Origin: Crambe crambe
Lineage: Eukaryota > Porifera > Demospongiae > Poecilosclerida > Crambeidae
Reading direction: 5' to 3'
Length of the DNA: 64,000 nt
Assembly: GCA_963924555.1 (NCBI GenBank)
Contig: OZ004581.1
Span: 930,001 to 994,000, forward strand
Shown here: positions 59,414-64,000 of the stretch, in pieces
Position numbering within the stretch: position 1 is the stretch's first letter
Layout of the letters: the number at the start of each line of letters is the position of its first letter
Notes under the pieces: generated by a model
What the model saw: only the letters and a program-made list of their open reading frames with translations
Databases searched by the model: none
What the model was told of the DNA's origin: nothing
Position numbers and translations under genes: made by a program

Positions 59414-62157
59414 CTATTCATCCACAAGCCTGTCAATACGGTATCCTGTATACAGTGGAACCTCCGATAAAGGACCCTCCAAGAAAAGGACAACCTCCCA
59501 ACAATGGATGCTCTTTTTGGCCCCTTTCCTATAGGCGTTAGTACATTTTAAACCTGGCTAACCTCTTTCTACAAAGGACAAAGTGGCTGATCCCTAAGTG
59601 TACTTTGTACTCAGAGGTTTCATTGTGATTATAGAATAGGCGAATGGAATAAGTCTTTGCTCCTCTTCCTAGCATATGTGCATATGAGGCTGTGGTAACC
59701 TCTTGTCCTCACTCCTCAGTGCGTGGTTGAAACTTACCGGTCATTTTGCTTGCAGTGTCTTTGTTGCCTCCTCCCATGTCATGGGCTACAGCATCAATCA
59801 AAACTTGGATGGTGGGTGCAGGCAAGAAGTCATAGTCGTTATTATAGTAGAGAGCCACCCATTTCTAGTATGTTAGTGAATAGAGTGATTCCTGAATACT
59901 ATTAACTTCTGATACTGTTGAATATGGGAAGTTACCAGATAATTATATTTTGGCAGTAAGAATTTGGTGAAGAATTGAGGAAGATTGCTAGCTAGCTATA
60001 CTGGATGTGAATGTGAGGTAAAGCGGGCTAATGGGGTAATACCGAACAGTTCAAATATTTATTTTCAAGACTCTTCAAACTTGTGAAAGATATACATATT
60101 CTACTGATAATATCTTTGAGCTCAAAAGTCACAACGTTTGCATCTTTCAGAATTGCCCCACAGTTTGGAATTACCCCCCTAGACTATATATTATTTTATT
60201 GTTTACAGGGGTCTGAATAGAAAGGTGGTTTATCTCACTTCTATCACTGCCATCATTCTGTCCTTCATCTCATCCTCTTCACCAATGGGCTCCAGGGTGG
60301 ACAAGGGCAGTCCAAGAACCACACCAATCTCAAACCACTTGTTAGCAACATCCTTAAGGTACTCAACATACAAGTGTTTGATCACTCCTCTCATTTTTTC
60401 TGGGCTAAGCTCACCTGATAAAGAATATTAGTATGAGTGAAATGATGCATTAACAGTGAATTCTCCACACACTTGTCCCTTGCCTTGTAGAGAGAGGTTG
60501 TCCTCTTTTTAAGGTACTTTTAGACTTTTTTTTGAGAGAGGTTTGTAAGCTTTATCGGATTGTATTCATATTCACTTTTTATCTTTGTATTGATGTATCT
60601 AGCTATCCCAACTCTTTGACTAAATTCGAGACAACCCTCTTACATATTAGGTTAGTAGATATTGGGGGAGGGGGGAATGACAGAATACTCGAAAATATAG
60701 TCACCTCACTCTCATCAACAGCAAGGACCACACAATAAAGATGTAGCTAGTTGACTAGACCTTATCATTTCCTGTGAAGAGGTTTCAAATAGATAGAAGA
60801 ACTGACCAGAAAATTATATAGGAATAATTCCTCTAAGGTTTTCAGATAGGTAAGTAGCTAGGACCAATTGGTCCTCAAGGTTGGAATAATTAGCTAGCTA
60901 CCTGCTAGAATCAATACTGGTCCTGCTTTTATGATGCTATTGATAAAGATACTCACTCAATTGTGTGCCGTCTCCCTTCTTAGCCATCTCACATAGATCA
61001 TTTGCTTCATATTCTTCAAGAGAGTTACACATTTAATTATCACATTAAATTTACTTTTTAATTTCAGCTATATTGTTAATACATTCATACTTTCCCAATT
61101 TTTTGCTATTTCACGAGCAGCTGCAGGGTTACCCCCTCCTATGTCATCCGCTACGATGTAAACAATGGACCACCAGCATGGGTAGAGCTTCTCGTTTCCT
61201 GAACCACTCAGCCACTTGTCCATCACATAAATCAGTCCTTTAACTGAGCCCTCTATAGAGAAAGAGAAAGAGAAGAAGAGCTTAGTGACATAACTTGTGA
61301 CCAATCAGATCCTCTGAAAAGTGTGTTTTAGATCTCATAAAGCACACTTAAATATTTAGTGCACACTTGAGGAACCGTGCTGTAGGCTAGGGCTAGGCTA
61401 GGACTAGGATTCTGTAAGGACGAACTGGAATTTGATTGGTCACAAGTCATGTGATCAGCACTAAAATGTTTACTAGCTCCATGTGTTTTAATGCATAGTG
61501 CACTCGAATGATGCTATAATGGTCTCGGTGATGTAATCCACTTGCCTTGGCGCGCGCTCATGCATTACATTCACCTCGAGCATTATAGCATCGAGGTGAA
61601 TGTAATGTGGAAGAAGAGGAAGGCATAGCTTAGACAAGAAGAAACATTTTATAGGAAAGGACAGCTAACACGAAGAAACAACTTTTACTACTAATGAAAT
61701 AATGATAAGAAATGAGTACATAAAGACTGTTAAACAATTGATAATGAAGTTTTTTCTCCACTACAGCTACCAATTGAGGACCTTCCTTATAAAACACATC
61801 ACTCTGTATTTTAACAGTTATTTTCTGAAGCCTGATAGTAATTTTCTGAGGCACTACAGTAGCTAACTTAAGCTTACTCTTGAATCTCTTTCCCAATCCA
61901 TTCAGTGTTGCACTGGGGAGCTCAATGCAGTCTCCAATCCCTTGCCAGCTAGGATACACAGATGACAGAGACTTCACGAGGAGTCTGAGGTGCTTCTTGG
62001 GTTCTGTGTGCAGTATTTATTTAAAGTTCAGTAAATGGCCTATCTTGCACCTTGCCAGCAAGCAATTCTTACCGAACTTAGCGGTGGGAACTCTATAATC
62101 AGTGAATATTATTTCAGAAGCGTTGGAAGTCAAGCCCCTCTCTCTAGCACTGGCCAT
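59414..62157 (-). CDS. Gene J: compact protein of two Death-like domains
   Basis: Seven exons: 62157-62073, 62003-61878, 61252-61091, 61013-60957, 60414-60239, 59864-59738, 59445-59414. They total 765 nt (254 aa plus TAG) with every phase agreeing. ATG opens MASARERGLTSNASEI. Domain 1: LVKSLSSVYPSWQGIGDCI, then YPCWWSIVYIVADDIGGGNP. A micro-exon linker (NDLCEMAKKGDGTQLS) leads to domain 2: MRGVIKHLYVEYLKDVANKW, FEIGVVLGLPLSTLEP, then LIDAVAHDMGGGNKDTASKM, ending YRIDRLVDE. Each domain is split by an intron in the same place as in G, H and I. Domain 1's intron is phase 1 and domain 2's phase 0. Without a C-terminal Death domain it could act as a small adaptor or inhibitor; that is inference. 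Confidence 0.75.
60010..60180. mobile_element. MITE family 4 in gene J intron 5
   Basis: Starts gtgaggtaaagcgggctaat and ends cagaattgccccacagtttg-like. Same insertion as 44251-44430 in the J' copy, so it predates the block duplication. Confidence 0.6.
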
Positions 62158-62213
62158 TTTACCAGCCAGCTAGCTTGGGGCCGAGTAGTCGAACGGGGAA
62201 TCCCGCAAATGCT

Positions 62214-62251
62214 CGCGCATGCGTATAGTGTTGAACACTCGCGCATGCGCG
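62214..62251. promoter_or_regulatory. Paired NRF1-like sites upstream of gene J
   Basis: CGCGCATGCG (62214-62223) and CGCGCATGCGCG (62240-62251) lie 57-94 bp upstream of the gene J start codon, in the 288-bp gap to the end of the fatty acid hydroxylase gene. NRF1 binds GCGCATGCGC-type palindromes in animal core promoters. Role here inferred from position and from conservation at 46645-46692. Confidence 0.6.
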
Positions 62252-62445
62252 GAGTGAAAACGACATTACTCACATCGCCTGATATTAGCCTCATACGATT
62301 CCCCACTATGCATGCAGAGCATGATGCATCAAAATCGTATTATAATAGTATAAACCAGAATAGGCATTGCCCTGAACTAGCTATGCTGCTTGGTAAGAAA
62401 TTAGCCTTAAGTTAGTGTTAAAATTATCAGAAAATCAAGTTCTAC

Positions 62446-63806
62446 TCATTCATTTTTTTTCTTTCCTCTCCCTCCAAATATATCTTCTCCATAGACTCTG
62501 TCCTTCTTCCTCAAGGTGCCATGGAGACGGTCAAATAGATTCATGTTGAACCCAAAGTTGCAGTGGAAGTATCTGAAGTTTGTATTGAGTAATCATTGAT
62601 AATGGTGGGCTTATGTAGCATTAAATTAATGTAGGCTAGATAAGGGTATTATATGAAACAGTGAGGTATTATGGGGAACACTCTCTTGGAATCCGTTTTC
62701 TACACTAGCCCTAGCCCCAGCCCTAAATAATGAAAGTATTCCATAATACCCCACTCTTTCATAATACCCCACTGATAACTACAGTGGAAGCTCTCATTTT
62801 TAGACCATGAGATGTGTCCTGTTTATGTAGTGCTCTTTTGTTGTTGTTGTTGTTGTTGTTGTTGTTACTGCTGCTGCTGCTGCTGCTGCTGCCGTGCCTC
62901 CAACCTGTGAACTTTGATTTCAGTACCATTTTCAGTACTTTCAGCATTAATTTTTATACAGTATAGCCAGTAAGTTTATTTTCGGTCAAATTTCAATCTG
63001 ATGAATCAGTATGGTTGGAGGCTCTGTTGTTTGGCTCCCACTGCATGAGCTGCAGTACCTACAAGCTACTTATACTCAGTAACATATCCCACCACTGCAT
63101 ATTGTATTGTGTGGAGGGGGGCAAGTGTACTATTGAAAAGGGGGCGGTAGAATTTTTCTCTCACCTGTGATGATCATCATGGAACATGGTATGTGGTTGC
63201 CAGGGAAACCAAGAGTCCATTTTGATGCCTGAGTGGTCCATGAGTCCGAAGTAGTAGATATAAACGACCTCCACCACGTAGACCATAGCATGGATGGGAA
63301 ATAGGAACAGGGGAATGATGGTCGCACCATCCAGGAAAATGAGATCTATGGGGCTCATGGCGATTGCTGAGTAAGCAGTTGGAGAGTGGTACCTGTAGTC
63401 ACATGAAAGTCATGTGATTATAAAATTAGTCAATGCATAGCTAATACAATAAATAATGAGCTGCAATCATTGGAATAATTATACAAGCATCAAAGCATCC
63501 TTTTAGATTTCCATAAACAGTGTCTAACTACAGCTTACATGAGTAATGTAGGTGAGTGGGTATTAAGCAAAAAGTCACATTGTTTGTTTGTTTGTTTACA
63601 CATATACCTGTGGTGGTGTTTGTGGAACATCTTGTAGAACCATGGGAAGTGGAACATGGTGTGGATATAATAGGCCGTAGCTTCCAGCCACAGAAAGAGT
63701 AATACAATGGAAAGAAAGAAGTAGGGATAGCCATACTCGTCCACCCGAAAGTACATGGTGGTGTAGTTCCCACTTTTAATCCAGCATGTGAGAAAACCAG
63801 AGACTC
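62446..63806 (-). CDS. Sterol desaturase / fatty acid hydroxylase family, 3' part
   Basis: Three exons join in phase: 63806-63608, 63392-63165, 62572-62446 (stop TGA). The product is a membrane di-iron oxygenase of the FA_hydroxylase family, which hydroxylates or desaturates sterols or lipids in the ER. His clusters are visible in order: HTMFH (HX3H), HKHHH, and HDDHH with HCNFG. Hydrophobic segments flank them (FFLSIVLLFLWLEATAYYI; FLDGATIIPLFLFPIHAMVY). The C-terminus DRLHGTLRKKDRVYGEDIFG is the usual end of the family, and GKKKNE is a basic, ER-retention-like tail. The first exon here starts with an acceptor (CCATAG), so the N-terminal exons lie beyond the window. No break is seen. Substrate cannot be told from sequence. 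Confidence 0.85.
62838..62892. repeat. (TTG)n(CTG)n microsatellite
   Basis: About 8 TTG units run into about 7 CTG units in the last intron of the hydroxylase gene. The poly-Asn/poly-Ser frame it opens on the minus strand is not coding. Confidence 0.95.
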
Positions 63807-63809
63807 CTA

Positions 63810-64000
63810 TGGGGAATAGTAGAAAAATTCAGAAACTCTTGGAAGAACAGTATTGCTACCCCAATCCTCTCTCCCTCCCCTCCCCTCAGGTTTCCCCTCA
63901 GGTTTCCCCTCCCACCCTTTCCTCTGGTCCCCACCCCCTCCTCCACCCATAACCACACCCAGCCCCTCCAATGTCAGTCTTTTCCTCTTCTTCTTCTTCT
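63810..64000. other. Intronic, pyrimidine-rich
   Basis: Cytosine-rich runs with two copies of cctcaggtttcccctc at 63884-63911 and a (ttc)n tail at the window edge. Probably intron of the hydroxylase gene. Confidence 0.4.

Noticed and set aside
62759-62947. Poly-Ser/poly-Asn protein on the minus strand
   Set aside because: Generated by a (TTG)n(CTG)n microsatellite in an intron of the hydroxylase gene.

Overview
The window reads as nuclear DNA of an early-branching metazoan with a compact genome, most likely a demosponge. It is AT-rich, its genes are split into small exons by GT-AG introns of about 50-800 bp, nearly all host exons are on the minus strand, and it is crowded with Death-fold exons and palindromic transposon remnants. 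There is no bacterial-type gene organisation. The sponge assignment is inference from style and domain content. No search was run.

Left part (1-24 kb). A LINE reverse-transcriptase relic (1-503) is followed by minus-strand exons of Death-fold genes: Death domain 676-1040, caspase-like exon 2276-3089, linker exons at 9.3, 10.4 and 16.5 kb. A segmental duplication links 636-1310 plus 6139-9890 with 18306-22910. The second copy lacks the 4.8 kb holding the caspase exon. Both copies carry a broken hAT transposase on the plus strand.

Middle (24-38 kb). Two 1.38-kb arms in inverted orientation (24778-26163, 28718-30097) are bordered by a GGTCC-rich 61-bp minisatellite and enclose a decayed Ty3/gypsy integrase. 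A 1.4-kb palindromic TTAA element (31642-33050) carries a captured P2X7-C-like cysteine domain. Its sister copy lies at 53808-55215. A lone Death exon (31058-31387) and a decayed Death-fold pseudogene (36150-37880) follow.

Right part (38-64 kb). This is a tandem array of Death-fold genes, all on the minus strand, whose exon-intron structures I could assemble with consistent phases: gene J (62157-59414, 254 aa, two Death-like domains), gene H (59195-56284, about 351 aa, two Death-like domains plus a C-terminal Death domain), gene I (53379 to at least 49522, two Death-like plus two Death domains) and gene G (43447-38660, about 703 aa with one frameshift; two Death-like domains, an unknown domain, a SAM-like domain and a Death domain). 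Decayed copies lie between them (J' at 46.65-43.67 kb, K at 46.9-48.3 kb). Upstream of J is the 3' part of a sterol desaturase/fatty acid hydroxylase gene (62446-63806). A broken copy of its last exon at 46.75 kb shows that the duplicated block began inside that gene.

The Death-like domains share a split-exon design and a GGGN signature, and look like a lineage-specific family of adaptor-type proteins mixing and matching C-terminal modules. By analogy with Death-fold families they may act in cell-death or innate-immune signalling. This is inferred from family knowledge and is not shown by the DNA.
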